64,000 bases of DNA from the NCBI GenBank assembly GCA_002951995.1, contig CP019797.1:1410501-1474500 (forward strand), given 5' to 3'. A program made the position numbers and the translations under genes. This DNA is from Stenotrophomonas acidaminiphila. GTDB lineage: Bacteria > Pseudomonadota > Gammaproteobacteria > Xanthomonadales > Xanthomonadaceae. Positions 27,315 to 39,376 of this stretch are shown in pieces. Numbering within the stretch: the stretch's first letter is position 1; each line of letters starts with the position of its first letter. Under the pieces are notes generated by a model. It saw only the letters and a program-made list of their open reading frames with translations. It had not been told where the DNA came from and did no database searches.

Positions 27315-27941
27315 ATGTTTTCATTGCAGACCATTTTCGGCTCCGGCAAGCAGTTCTACACCTATCTCGACGAGGCCGCCCAGGCCGCCGCCGACAGCGC
27401 CAAGGCGCTGCACGCGATGATGCGCGAAGCCGACCGCGAGCCCGCCCTGGATGCATTCAAGCTGGCCCGCCTGCGCGAGCGCGCGGCCTCGGACAAGATC
27501 AGCCAGGCGCTGGTGGACAGCTTCATGACCCCGATCGAGCGCGAGGACATCGAGGCGCTGGGCTCGGCGCTGTACAAGATTCCCAAGCAGATCGAGAAGT
27601 TCGCCGACCGCTATGCGCTGGCCACCCAGCACCTGGCGCACATCGATTTCGCCCCGCGCGCGGCGATGCTGGAGCAGGCCGCCGGGGTGGTGGTGGACAT
27701 GGTCAAGGACCTGCGCCACATGAACATCGACCGCATGACGGCGATGAACGAGAAGCTGCGCGCGCTGGAGAACGAGGCCGACCGGCTGATGCTCGAGCTG
27801 TACCGGGAAATCTACTCCGGGCGCCTGGACAACCTGCAGATGTTCCTGCTCAAGGAATTCTTCGAGATCCTGGAGAAAGCCATCGACCGCTGCCGCGAGG
27901 CCGGGGTGGTGGTCTACCAGATCGTGTTGAAGAACTCGTGA
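27315..27941 (+). CDS. DUF47 family phosphate transport regulator (PhoU-like)
   Basis: A 208-residue all-helical protein of the TIGR00153/DUF47 family, related to PhoU. It begins MFSLQTIFGSGKQFYTYLD and includes PIEREDIEALGSALYKIPKQ and LRALENEADRLMLELYREIY. Such proteins are encoded with Pit-type transporters and are thought to modulate phosphate uptake. pit follows after 142 bp. Earlier in-frame starts lie in the divergent promoter region and lack homology. Confidence 0.9.
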   Translation: MFSLQTIFGSGKQFYTYLDEAAQAAADSAKALHAMMREADREPALDAFKLARLRERAASDKISQALVDSFMTPIEREDIEALGSALYKIPKQIEKFADRYALATQHLAHIDFAPRAAMLEQAAGVVVDMVKDLRHMNIDRMTAMNEKLRALENEADRLMLELYREIYSGRLDNLQMFLLKEFFEILEKAIDRCREAGVVVYQIVLKNS

Positions 27942-28083
27942 TCGCCATGATGCGGATCCCGTGCATTTCCGGCTTCGGAAGCGGGGGCGTCGGCTGTGCC
28001 GATGCCCGCGAGCCGCGCTTCCACATCCCCCGTCCCGCCACGGCGCGGCGGGACTTCCCGCTTGACCCGAGGGGGCAGCTGCG

Positions 28084-29205
28084 ATGCTGACCCTTGTCCT
28101 CGTCGTGATCCTGGCGGCGCTCGTGTTCGAGTTCATCAATGGCTTCCACGACACCGCCAACTCCATCGCCACCGTGGTGGCCACCAAGGTGCTCTCGCCC
28201 GGCTGGGCGGTGATGCTGGCCGCGGGCATGAACCTGATCGGCGCGCTGACCGGCACCGCGGTGGCGCTGACCATCGCCAACGGCCTGCTCAACACCAGCG
28301 TGGTCGAGGTCACCCCGCAGGTGATCCTGTGCGCGCTGCTCGGCGGCATCGTCTGGAACCTGATCACCTGGTGGAAAGGGCTGCCGTCCTCGTCCTCGCA
28401 CGCGCTGATCGGCGGCCTGTGCGGCGCCGGCCTGGCCGCCGCGCACAACAACTGGGACGCGCTGATCTGGTCGCAGAACCTCGGCAACTGGGCGCAGAAC
28501 AAGGGCCTGCTGTGGAAGGTGTTCGTGCCGATGATCACCTCGCCGATCGCCGGCTTCCTGCTCGGCATCGTGGTGATGTGCCTGCTGTGGGCCATCATCG
28601 CCGGCATGGCGCGGGCCGGTGGCGTGCTGCGGCGGCTGGCGCGTCCGCGCTGGGTCAATGCGTTCTTCGGCAAGGCGCAGATCGTCTCGGCCGCCTACAT
28701 GGGCTTCGCCCATGGCCACAACGACGCGCAGAAGACCATGGGCATCATCGCCATGACCCTGATCGGCGCCGAGGCCACCGGCGCGCTGGACAACCTGCCG
28801 TCGTGGCTGGCGTTCATGCACCCGGACGCGCATGCCGGCGATGGCATCGCCATGTGGATCGTGCTGACCTGCGCGGTGGTGATGGCCGCCGGTACCGCCT
28901 CGGGCGGCTGGAAGATCATCAAGACCCTGGGCCACAAGATGGTCAAGCTGCACCCGATCCACGGCTTCGCCGCGGAGACCAGCTCGGCCACCATCCTGAC
29001 CCTGGCCGCGCACTTCGGCATGCCGGTCTCGACCACCCACAGCATCTCCACCGCGATCATGGGCGTTGGCTTCGCCAAGAACCCGAAGTCGCTGCGCATC
29101 GGGGTGATCGAGCGCATCATCTGGGCCTGGATCCTGACCATCCCGGCGGCCGGCGGCTGCGCCTACCTGATCCTGAAGCTGTTCGAGCTCGCCGGCTGGA
29201 ACTGA
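28084..29205 (+). CDS. pit: Low-affinity inorganic phosphate transporter, Pit family
   Basis: A 373-residue integral membrane protein with about ten hydrophobic segments. The two inverted PHO4 signatures are visible as FEFINGFHDTANSIATVVAT and AHGHNDAQKTMGIIAMTL, plus PSSSSHALIGGL and PVSTTHSISTAIMG. It imports phosphate (or metal-phosphate) driven by protons. It is the second gene of a DUF47-pit operon ending at the terminator at 29247. Confidence 0.95.
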   Translation: MLTLVLVVILAALVFEFINGFHDTANSIATVVATKVLSPGWAVMLAAGMNLIGALTGTAVALTIANGLLNTSVVEVTPQVILCALLGGIVWNLITWWKGLPSSSSHALIGGLCGAGLAAAHNNWDALIWSQNLGNWAQNKGLLWKVFVPMITSPIAGFLLGIVVMCLLWAIIAGMARAGGVLRRLARPRWVNAFFGKAQIVSAAYMGFAHGHNDAQKTMGIIAMTLIGAEATGALDNLPSWLAFMHPDAHAGDGIAMWIVLTCAVVMAAGTASGGWKIIKTLGHKMVKLHPIHGFAAETSSATILTLAAHFGMPVSTTHSISTAIMGVGFAKNPKSLRIGVIERIIWAWILTIPAAGGCAYLILKLFELAGWN

Positions 29206-29246
29206 GCCGGTCGAGCCGGCCGCCGGCCCGTTGGCCGCTGCATGCA

Positions 29247-29275
29247 GAAAGGCCCGCCTTCCCGGCGGGCCTTTC
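29247..29275. terminator. Bidirectional rho-independent terminator
   Basis: A perfect 12-bp stem, GAAAGGCCCGCC with GGCGGGCCTTTC, around TTCCC. It lies between the convergent pit and S10 peptidase genes. Confidence 0.88.
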
Positions 29276-29295
29276 GTTGTGCGCCGGCGTGGGCT

Positions 29296-30786
29296 TCAGT
29301 TGCGCTGGTACAGCGCGCGCACGTCGCGGCGGAACGCGGCCTGGCTGTCGGCGCGGCTGTAGAACATGTGCCCGCCCGGATAGCTGCGCACCTGCACGCG
29401 TTGCGGGTCGCTGCCCATGGCCGGCATCTGGTCCACGGTCAGGATCGAACCCATGAACGGGCATGACAGGTCGTTCCAGCCATGCGCGATCAGCACCTGC
29501 AGGCGCGGGTCGATGGCCACGGCCTGGCGCAGCTGGGTGACCGCGCCGGCACGCAGGTCGCCATTGCGGTCCCACTGGCGGTTCACCTCGTAGCTCAGCG
29601 CGTGGTAGCGCGCATCCACCTTCCAGCCGACCACGCGGGTGACGAAGTCCACCATGGCGGTGGTGGTCGGGGCGATGATGCTGTCCAGCAGCGGGTCGTT
29701 GGCACGCTGCTCGGGATCGGTGGGGAAGGGGTCGAAGGCGGTGACGTTGGAATCGTAGCGGCTGCCCAGCGTGCCCTTGTCACGGAACACCTCGCGCAGG
29801 TAGGCCTGGGTTTCCAGGCGGCCGCCGGCGCGGCGCACGAACACCGGATCCAGGCCGGTCAGCTCGGTGACCCGGCGCAGCATGGCCTCGGTCGCCTGCG
29901 GGTCGGAGCGGCCCTTCATCAGCGCGCTGGCGTAGTCGCTGCGGGCGTACTCGACCACCTCGCGCATCGCCGCGTCAGTGAGCCGGCCCTGGCGCTCCAG
30001 GTGCGCGGCGGCGATCGACGGCAGGGTCTGGATCCAGGCCATCGGCGAGACGTCGCTGTTGTCCTCCAGGGTCGGGCTCAGGTAGGGCGAGACCAGCACC
30101 AGCCCGTTCATCGCCACCCCCAGCCGGGTCTGCAGATAGTGGGTGATGCGCGGGCCGCGGTAGCCGCCATAGCTTTCGCCGGCCAGGTACTTGCGCGAGG
30201 TCATGCGCTGGTTCTTCAGCAGCCAGTCGTATACCACCCGCGACAGGTACTCGATGTCGGCGGACGGGTTGAAGAACTGCTTCTTCGCCTCCTCGTCGGG
30301 AATCCGCGAGCGGCTGAAGCCGGTGCCGACCGGGTCGATGAACACCAGGTCGGTGAAATCCAGCCAGGTGCCGGGGTTGTCGCGCAGCGTGGCCGGCGCC
30401 GAGGCGCTGTCGCCTTCGCTGCCGAACGCCACCACCTTCGGCCCCACCGCGCCCAGGTTCAGGTACACCGACGAGGCGCCGGGGCCGCCATTGAGCGCGA
30501 AAGTGACCGGGCGGTCCTTGCCGGGCACGGTGTAGGCGGTGAACACCACCTCGCCAATGGTCTTGCCCTGCGCATCGCGCACCGGCAGCGAGCCGACGGT
30601 GGCGGTGTAGTCCAGGGTGCGGCCTTCCAGGCGCATGCTCTGGCGGACCGAGGCATCGGCCGGCAACGGTGCCGGCGCGGTCGATGCGGCCTTGTCATCG
30701 CCGGCGTCGGCGGCGGGCCTGGCCGGCGCGGGAGCGGCGAACAGCAGGCCGGCGCCGAGCGCGGCCACGTACAGCAGGTGTTTCAT
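29296..30786 (-). CDS. Secreted S10 family serine carboxypeptidase-like protein
   Basis: A 496-residue alpha/beta-hydrolase with a signal peptide (MKHLLYVAALGAGLLFAAPAPA). The oxyanion segment LNGGPGASSVYLNLGA, the nucleophile Ser205 in GESYGGYRGP, an aspartate region (HGWNDLSCPF) and the C-terminal histidine (YPGGHMFY) complete the triad. S10 enzymes remove C-terminal residues, usually at acid pH, and are common in Xanthomonadaceae. It is probably periplasmic or extracellular; the substrates are unknown. Confidence 0.92.
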   Translation of the reverse strand: MKHLLYVAALGAGLLFAAPAPARPAADAGDDKAASTAPAPLPADASVRQSMRLEGRTLDYTATVGSLPVRDAQGKTIGEVVFTAYTVPGKDRPVTFALNGGPGASSVYLNLGAVGPKVVAFGSEGDSASAPATLRDNPGTWLDFTDLVFIDPVGTGFSRSRIPDEEAKKQFFNPSADIEYLSRVVYDWLLKNQRMTSRKYLAGESYGGYRGPRITHYLQTRLGVAMNGLVLVSPYLSPTLEDNSDVSPMAWIQTLPSIAAAHLERQGRLTDAAMREVVEYARSDYASALMKGRSDPQATEAMLRRVTELTGLDPVFVRRAGGRLETQAYLREVFRDKGTLGSRYDSNVTAFDPFPTDPEQRANDPLLDSIIAPTTTAMVDFVTRVVGWKVDARYHALSYEVNRQWDRNGDLRAGAVTQLRQAVAIDPRLQVLIAHGWNDLSCPFMGSILTVDQMPAMGSDPQRVQVRSYPGGHMFYSRADSQAAFRRDVRALYQRN

Positions 30787-31035
30787 GCGGATGACCTGGG
30801 GATCGGGAAACGCACGATCCTAGGCCCGTGGCGGGAGCGGCAAATGTGCCCAAAGCCATGCGGCGCCGGCCCGGATGGGCAATCCCGGGCGCGGAACGAT
30901 GCCGGTGCGCGGCTGCTGCGCGCATCCGCGGCGCGACGGTGGCCGCACGCCGTGCGTGGCAGGCCGGCCCTCGCGTCCGCCGCGCGCTGCGCCCATGGCG
31001 CCGGTCGCCTGGGCGGGCACGGGCGCAGTGCCGGA

Positions 31036-32925
31036 TCAGACCTCCAGGGAGGCGAGGTCGCCCTTGCTTTCCAGCCAGCCCTTGCGGTCGCCGGCGCGCT
31101 TCTTGGCCAGCAGCATGTCCATCAGCGAGCGGGTCTGCTCCTCGTCGTCCACGGTCAGCTGCACCAGGCGGCGGGTATCGGGGTGGATGGTGGATTCGCG
31201 CAGCTGTTGCGGGTTCATCTCGCCCAGGCCCTTGAAGCGGGTGACGCTGACCTGGCCGCGGATCTTCTCGCGCTCGACCTTTTCCAGCAGCGAGCGCTTC
31301 TCTTCCTCGTCCAGCGCGTAGAACACCTGCTTGCCCACGTCCACGCGGAACAGCGGCGGCATCGCCACGAACACGTGGCCGGCGGCGACCAGCGCCGGGA
31401 AGTGCTTCAGGAACAGCGCGGTCAGCAGGGTGGCGATGTGCAGGCCGTCGGAGTCGGCGTCGGCCAGGATCACCACCTTGCCGTAGCGCAGGCCGGACAG
31501 GTCGTCCTTGCCCGGGTCGCAGCCGATGGCCACGGCCAGGTTGTGCACTTCCTCCGAGGCCAGCACGCTGCCCGAGGCCACTTCCCAGGTGTTGAGGATC
31601 TTGCCGCGCAGCGGCAGGATCGCCTGGAAATCCTTGTCGCGGGCCTGCTTGGCGCTGCCGCCGGCCGAGTCGCCTTCCACCAGGAACAGCTCGGTGCGCG
31701 ACAGGTCCTGGCTGATGCAGTCGGCCAGCTTGCCGGGCAGCGCCGGGCCCTGGGTGACCTTCTTGCGGACCACCAGCTTCTCGGTCTTCAGCCGCGCGCT
31801 GGCGCGCTCGATGGCGATCTGCGCGATCTTCTCGCCGATCTCCACGTTCTGGTTCAGGGCCAGGCTGAAGGCATCGTGGGCGGCGCCCTCGACGAAGCCG
31901 GCGGCCTGGCGCGAGGACAGGCGTTCCTTGGTCTGGCCGCTGAACTGCGGGTCGGTCATCTTCAGCGAGAGCACGAACGACACCCGGTCCCACACGTCTT
32001 CCGGCGCCAGCTTGACCCCGCGCGGCAGCAGGTTGCGGAAATCGCAGAACTCGCGCAGTGCCTCGGTCAGCCCGGTGCGCAGGCCGTTGACATGGGTGCC
32101 GTGCTGGGCGGTCGGGATCAGGTTGACGTAGCTTTCCTGCACCAGTTCGCCTTCCGGCAGCCAGGCCACGGCCCAGTCCACCGCCTCGGTTTCCTTCTTC
32201 AGGACGCCGACGAACAGGTCGGCAGGCAGCATCTCGCGTTCGCCCAGCTCGGCCTTGAGGTAGTCGCGCAGGCCGTCCTCGTAATGCCAGGTCTCGGTCT
32301 CGCCGGTCGCCTCGTCGGTCAGCCGGACGGTCAGGCCCGGGCACAGCACCGCCTTGGCGCGCAGCAGGTGGCGCAGCGCGCGCACGTTGAACTTCGGGGT
32401 GTCGAAATACTTCGGGTCCGGCCAGAAACGCAGCCGGGTGCCGGTGTTCCTGCGGCCGACGGAGCCGACCACTTCCAGCGGGCTGGCACGGTCGCCGTCG
32501 CGGAAGCTGATGCGGTGCTCGCTGCCTTCGCGCCTGATGTGGATCTCCACCAGCGTGGACAGCGCATTGACCACCGACACGCCGACGCCGTGCAGGCCGC
32601 CGGAGAAGGTGTAGTTGCGGTTGCTGAACTTGCCGCCGGCGTGCAGCCGGGTCAGGATCAGTTCGACGCCGGGGATCTTCTCCTCCGGGTGGATGTCGAC
32701 CGGCATGCCGCGGCCGTCGTCGCTCACCTCGCAGCTGCCGTCCTTGAACAGCACGACCTCCACGGTCTTCGCGTGCCCGGCCAGCGCCTCGTCCACCGAA
32801 TTGTCGATGACTTCCTGCGCCAGGTGGTTCGGGCGCGCGGTGTCGGTGTACATGCCGGGGCGGCGTTTGACCGGGTCCAGGCCGGAGAGGACTTCGATGT
32901 CGGCGGCGTTGTAGCGGGCGTTCAT
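31036..32925 (-). CDS. parE: DNA topoisomerase IV subunit B
   Basis: A 629-residue GHKL-type type II topoisomerase subunit. The ATPase motifs are EVIDNSVDEALAGHA, DDGRGMPV and GGLHGVGVSVVNAL. The TOPRIM domain has LVEGDSAGGSAKQARD and VILADADSDG. Lack of the GyrB insert and the closing KGLGEMNPQQL region mark it as ParE. The frame is open to 33087, but the family start is the ATG at 32925. It is divergent from a small secreted protein gene. Confidence 0.96.
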   Translation of the reverse strand: MNARYNAADIEVLSGLDPVKRRPGMYTDTARPNHLAQEVIDNSVDEALAGHAKTVEVVLFKDGSCEVSDDGRGMPVDIHPEEKIPGVELILTRLHAGGKFSNRNYTFSGGLHGVGVSVVNALSTLVEIHIRREGSEHRISFRDGDRASPLEVVGSVGRRNTGTRLRFWPDPKYFDTPKFNVRALRHLLRAKAVLCPGLTVRLTDEATGETETWHYEDGLRDYLKAELGEREMLPADLFVGVLKKETEAVDWAVAWLPEGELVQESYVNLIPTAQHGTHVNGLRTGLTEALREFCDFRNLLPRGVKLAPEDVWDRVSFVLSLKMTDPQFSGQTKERLSSRQAAGFVEGAAHDAFSLALNQNVEIGEKIAQIAIERASARLKTEKLVVRKKVTQGPALPGKLADCISQDLSRTELFLVEGDSAGGSAKQARDKDFQAILPLRGKILNTWEVASGSVLASEEVHNLAVAIGCDPGKDDLSGLRYGKVVILADADSDGLHIATLLTALFLKHFPALVAAGHVFVAMPPLFRVDVGKQVFYALDEEEKRSLLEKVEREKIRGQVSVTRFKGLGEMNPQQLRESTIHPDTRRLVQLTVDDEEQTRSLMDMLLAKKRAGDRKGWLESKGDLASLEV

Positions 32926-33086
32926 GTATCTCGATAAGGCGCTGATGCGACGGGCAAGTTTGCGGTCTGCCGGGGAAATTTGCACGCCGGTGTTCAGTGC
33001 GGGGAGAGGCGCGGGGCGGTATCCTGTGCGCCCTGGAACGTACGCAGCCGATCCCCCTGAATCGGCGGAGACTCCGGAGGATGACA

Positions 33087-33335
33087 ATGAAATCGTCGAA
33101 ATTGTTGGTTCTGGCCGTGGCTGCCGCCGCCGTCGTGGCGGTGCCGCTGGTGATGGCCCAGAGCGTGGACAAGGCCAAGACGGGCGAGGCCGCCCAGGCC
33201 GCCGCCGACAAGGCGCAGAGCGAGGCCGAGCAGAAGGCCAAGCGCCGCGCCGCCGCCGCCGCCCAGGAAAAGGCCCGGGGCGAGCAGCCGGCCCCGCGCG
33301 AAGAGGAAGAGGAAGAAGCCCGCAAGCGTCGCTGA
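33087..33335 (+). CDS. Small exported Ala/Glu/Arg-rich protein
   Basis: An 82-residue protein of no recognised family. A signal peptide (SSKLLVLAVAAAAVVAVPLVMA) is followed by a highly charged, probably helical body rich in Ala, Lys, Glu and Arg, ending in EEEEEEARKRR. GGAGG at 33076-33080 is too close to the ATG at 33081 and well placed for 33087, so the latter is chosen. It has its own terminator and is divergent from parE. Function unknown. Confidence 0.7.
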   Translation: MKSSKLLVLAVAAAAVVAVPLVMAQSVDKAKTGEAAQAAADKAQSEAEQKAKRRAAAAAQEKARGEQPAPREEEEEEARKRR

Positions 33336-33352
33336 CGCGGGTTTCCCGATGA

Positions 33353-35185
<1,833 letters not shown>

Positions 35186-35197
35186 CGCTCGTTTCCG

Positions 35198-35235
35198 CCT
35201 TCTCCCGCGGGGAGGGCGCACCGTAGGGGCGGGCG
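35198..35235 (+). repeat. REP-like palindromic repeat before kdsA, copy A
   Basis: CCTTCTCCCGCGGGGAGGGC followed by a GGGGCGGGCGGG-type tail, like the unit at 8145. It lies in the pyrG-kdsA gap (154 bp). Confidence 0.55.
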
Positions 35236-35283
35236 GGACGCCGGCGAAGGCTGGGTTCCCGGTTCCGCAAGGGCCTGCCCACG

Positions 35284-35319
35284 GCCCCTCATCCAACCCC
35301 TTTCCCGTCGGGAGAGGGC
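35284..35319 (-). repeat. REP-like palindromic repeat before kdsA, copy B (inverted)
   Basis: GCCCCTCATCC, then CCCTTTCCCGTCGGGAGAGGG; inverted relative to the 35198 unit and similar to 8299. The pair repeats the arrangement seen before pheS. Confidence 0.6.
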
Positions 35320-35339
35320 TACAAACACGAGGTAGTTGA

Positions 35340-36173
35340 ATGAAGCTCTGCGGATTCGAAGTCGGCCTGGACCAGCCGCTGTTCCTGATCGCCGGCCCGT
35401 GCGTGATCGAGTCGATGCAGCTGCAGCTCGATACCGCCGGCAAGCTCAAGGAAATCACCGGCAGGCTGGGGATGAACTTCATCTTCAAGTCCAGCTTCGA
35501 CAAGGCCAACCGCACCTCCGGCACCAGCTTCCGCGGCCCGGGGCTGGAAGAGGGCCTGAAGGTGCTGGCCGAGGTGAAGAGGCAGATCGGCGTGCCGGTG
35601 CTGACCGACGTGCACGAGTACACGCCGATGGACGAGGTGGCCTCGGTCGTCGACGTGCTGCAGACCCCGGCATTCCTGGTGCGGCAGACCGATTTCATCA
35701 GGAAGGTGTGCAGCGCCGGCAAGCCGGTGAACATCAAGAAGGGCCAGTTCCTGTCGCCGTGGGACATGAAGCCGGTGGTGGAAAAGGCGCGCTCCACCGG
35801 CAACAACGACATCATGGTCTGCGAGCGCGGCGCCAGCTTCGGCTACAACAACCTGGTCAGCGACATGCGCTCGCTGAGCGTGATGCGCGACACCGGCTGC
35901 CCGGTGGTGTTCGACGCCACCCATTCGGTGCAGCTGCCGGGCGGGCAGGGCAGCAGTTCCGGCGGACAGCGCGAATTCGTGCCGGTGCTGGCGCGCGCGG
36001 CGGTGGCGGTGGGCGTGGCCGGGTTGTTCGCCGAGACCCATCCCGATCCGTCCAAGGCGCTGTCCGACGGCCCCAACGCGTGGCCGCTGGACAAGATGGA
36101 AGCGCTGCTGGAAACACTGCTGGCGCTGGATTCGATCACCAAGAAGCACGGGTTCCTCGAGTCCACCGTGTGA
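35340..36173 (+). CDS. kdsA: 3-deoxy-D-manno-octulosonate 8-phosphate synthase
   Basis: A 277-residue TIM-barrel aldolase condensing phosphoenolpyruvate with arabinose 5-phosphate, the first committed step to Kdo of lipid A core. [34 protein letters not shown] and [11 protein letters not shown] are the family motifs. GAGG lies 7 bases before the ATG. It sits between pyrG and eno as in related genomes. Confidence 0.97.
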   Translation: MKLCGFEVGLDQPLFLIAGPCVIESMQLQLDTAGKLKEITGRLGMNFIFKSSFDKANRTSGTSFRGPGLEEGLKVLAEVKRQIGVPVLTDVHEYTPMDEVASVVDVLQTPAFLVRQTDFIRKVCSAGKPVNIKKGQFLSPWDMKPVVEKARSTGNNDIMVCERGASFGYNNLVSDMRSLSVMRDTGCPVVFDATHSVQLPGGQGSSSGGQREFVPVLARAAVAVGVAGLFAETHPDPSKALSDGPNAWPLDKMEALLETLLALDSITKKHGFLESTV

Positions 36174-36180
36174 GGCGACG

Positions 36181-36213
36181 GATGGCCCGCTCGATGCGGG
36201 CCATCATCGTTTC
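36181..36213 (+). terminator. Hairpin terminator after kdsA
   Basis: A 10-bp stem, GATGGCCCGC with GCGGGCCATC, a TCGAT loop and a weak ATCGTTT tail. eno probably has its own promoter; TTTAAACT lies at 36277-36284. Confidence 0.6.
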
Positions 36214-36281
36214 AGGGCCTGCCGCCGTGCCTGCGTTTTCAGCCGCAAGCATCGCGCCGCGCCGGCCCCGGCTTCGTTTAA

Positions 36282-37628
<1,347 letters not shown>

Positions 37629-37633
37629 CGCCG

Positions 37634-37984
37634 ATGCGTGACTGGCGCTGGCTGCTGCTGGTGCTCGCGGTACTGCTGGCGCTGCTGCAGTACCGCTTCT
37701 GGTTCGGGCCGGGCAATTCGGGCGAGGTGATGATGCTCGAGGCCCAGGTCGCCAACCAGAAGCGCGACAACGAGGGCCTGCAGCAGCGCAACGATGCGCT
37801 CGCCGCCGAGGTCAAGGACCTCAAGGAAGGCGAGGCCGCCATCGAGGAGCGGGCGCGCAGCGAACTGGGCATGATCAAGCCCGGCGAGAAGTTCTACCGC
37901 GTGGTCGAGGACGCCCCGGTGGCGCGGCCGGGCGTGGCCCAGCCGGGCGCGCACGACGCCGCCACCCAGGAGGTCGTGCCATGA
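37634..37984 (+). CDS. ftsB: Cell division protein FtsB
   Basis: A 116-residue bitopic protein with one N-terminal membrane helix ([20 protein letters not shown]) and a periplasmic coiled coil ([20 protein letters not shown]) ending in the [15 protein letters not shown] motif. It forms the FtsQLB divisome complex. The C-terminal tail after the motif is longer than in E. coli. The stop overlaps the ispD start (ATGA), matching the conserved eno-ftsB-ispD order. Confidence 0.93.
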   Translation: MRDWRWLLLVLAVLLALLQYRFWFGPGNSGEVMMLEAQVANQKRDNEGLQQRNDALAAEVKDLKEGEAAIEERARSELGMIKPGEKFYRVVEDAPVARPGVAQPGAHDAATQEVVP

Positions 37985-38676
37985 CCACCCAGGTGTGGGC
38001 GGTGGTGCCGGCTGCCGGTCGCGGTACCCGCTTCGGCGGCCCGGTGCCCAAGCAGTACCTGCTCGCCGCCGGCGAGCCGCTGCTCGCGCACACGCTGGCG
38101 GCGCTGCTGGCGCACCCCGGCGTGGCCGGGGTGATGGTGGCCATCGCCGAGCACGATGCCGACTGGCCGGGCTGGAATGACTTCGCCGGCAAGCCGGTGC
38201 TGACCTGCACCGGTGGCGATACCCGTGCCGCCTCGGTGCTGGCCGGGTTGCAGGCGCTGCCGGAAAGCGTGCGTGCCGACGACTTCGTGCTGGTGCACGA
38301 CGCCGCGCGCCCGAACCTGCCGGCCGCCGACCTGGGCCGGCTGCTGGAGGTGGGGCGCGCCGATCCGGTCGGCGCGATCCTCGCTGCCCCGGTGCGCGAC
38401 ACCCTCAAGCGCGCCGGCGACGATGGCGGCATCGACCGCACCGAACCGCGCGAGCGGTTGTGGCGCGCGCTCACGCCGCAGCTGTTCCGCCGCCACCAGT
38501 TGACCCGCGCGCTGCTGGAAGCGACCGGCGCCGGTGTCGAGGTGACCGACGAGGCCATGGCCATGGAGCGCCAGGGCGCGCGACCGCTGCTGGTCGAAGG
38601 CGACGAGTGCAACTTCAAGGTCACCACCCCGGCCGACCTGGCCCGCTTCGAGTTCGAGCTGTCGCGGCGTGGCTGA
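37981..38676 (+). CDS. ispD: 2-C-methyl-D-erythritol 4-phosphate cytidylyltransferase
   Basis: A 231-residue MEP-pathway enzyme. The nucleotide-binding start is [20 protein letters not shown], with [11 protein letters not shown] in the middle and the C-terminal segment [19 protein letters not shown]. It uses CTP to activate MEP in isoprenoid synthesis and is followed by ispF, the usual pair. Confidence 0.96.
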   Translation: MTTQVWAVVPAAGRGTRFGGPVPKQYLLAAGEPLLAHTLAALLAHPGVAGVMVAIAEHDADWPGWNDFAGKPVLTCTGGDTRAASVLAGLQALPESVRADDFVLVHDAARPNLPAADLGRLLEVGRADPVGAILAAPVRDTLKRAGDDGGIDRTEPRERLWRALTPQLFRRHQLTRALLEATGAGVEVTDEAMAMERQGARPLLVEGDECNFKVTTPADLARFEFELSRRG

Positions 38677-38728
38677 CGCCCGTCCGGCGCCGCCCGCGCG
38701 GGCCTGAACCACAACCTGATCCGACGCC

Positions 38729-39225
38729 ATGAATCCTTCTGCTTTCCCCCCCTCCGCATCGGCCAGGGCTATGACGTGCACGCCTTCGGCGAAGGCGACC
38801 ACGTCATGCTCGGCGGCGTGCGCGTGCCGCACCGTTGCGGGGTGCTCGCGCACAGCGACGGCGACGTGATCCTGCATGCGCTGTGCGACGCCATGCTGGG
38901 GGCGCTGGCGCTGGGCGACATCGGCCAGCACTTCCCGCCCAGCGACGACCGCTGGAAGGGCGCGGACAGCAGCGATTTCGTGCGCCACTGCAACGGCCTG
39001 CTGCGCGCGCGCGGGTGGCAGGTGGGCAACACCGACATCACCGTGATCTGCGAGCGGCCCAAGGTCGGCCCGCATGCGACTGCGATGCGCGAGACGGTGG
39101 CGCAGCTGCTGGGCGTGGCGCCGGACCGGGTCAGCATCAAGGCCACCACCAGCGAGAAGCTGGGTTTTACCGGCCGCGAGGAAGGCATCGCCGCGCAGGC
39201 GGTGGTGCTGCTGCTTCCCGCATGA
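38729..39225 (+). CDS. ispF: 2-C-methyl-D-erythritol 2,4-cyclodiphosphate synthase (frame broken by one base as sequenced)
   Basis: IspF cyclises CDP-ME2P. The expected start, ATG 38729, leads through [18 protein letters not shown] only if the C run at 38746-38752 had eight C instead of seven. Without that base the only in-frame start is GTG 38776, which would lose the metal-binding Asp of the DVH motif that every active IspF has. The rest is normal: [27 protein letters not shown] and [17 protein letters not shown] read it as an intact gene with a missing base. ispD lies 52 bp upstream. Confidence 0.9.
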
Positions 39226-39376
39226 TTTCCATTCCGCAGGCGTGTCGCCGGCCGCGACCGGGCGTCGCCCGGCGCGGCGCCGGCAGCAGCGCCGCCCTCC
39301 GCACGGGTTGCCCCGGCAGGCCCGCCGTCACCGGCGCGCCCGCGGCAGGCAGGCCGGGCCATTGTTCAGGACCGAC

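Noticed and set aside
29482..32937. 1151-codon plus-strand open frame over the S10 peptidase and parE
   Set aside because: Shadow frame opposite two well-supported genes; the protein has no recognisable domains.
32926..33087. Longer parE start at 33087
   Set aside because: The extra N-terminus is not family-like and overlaps the divergent gene's start region.
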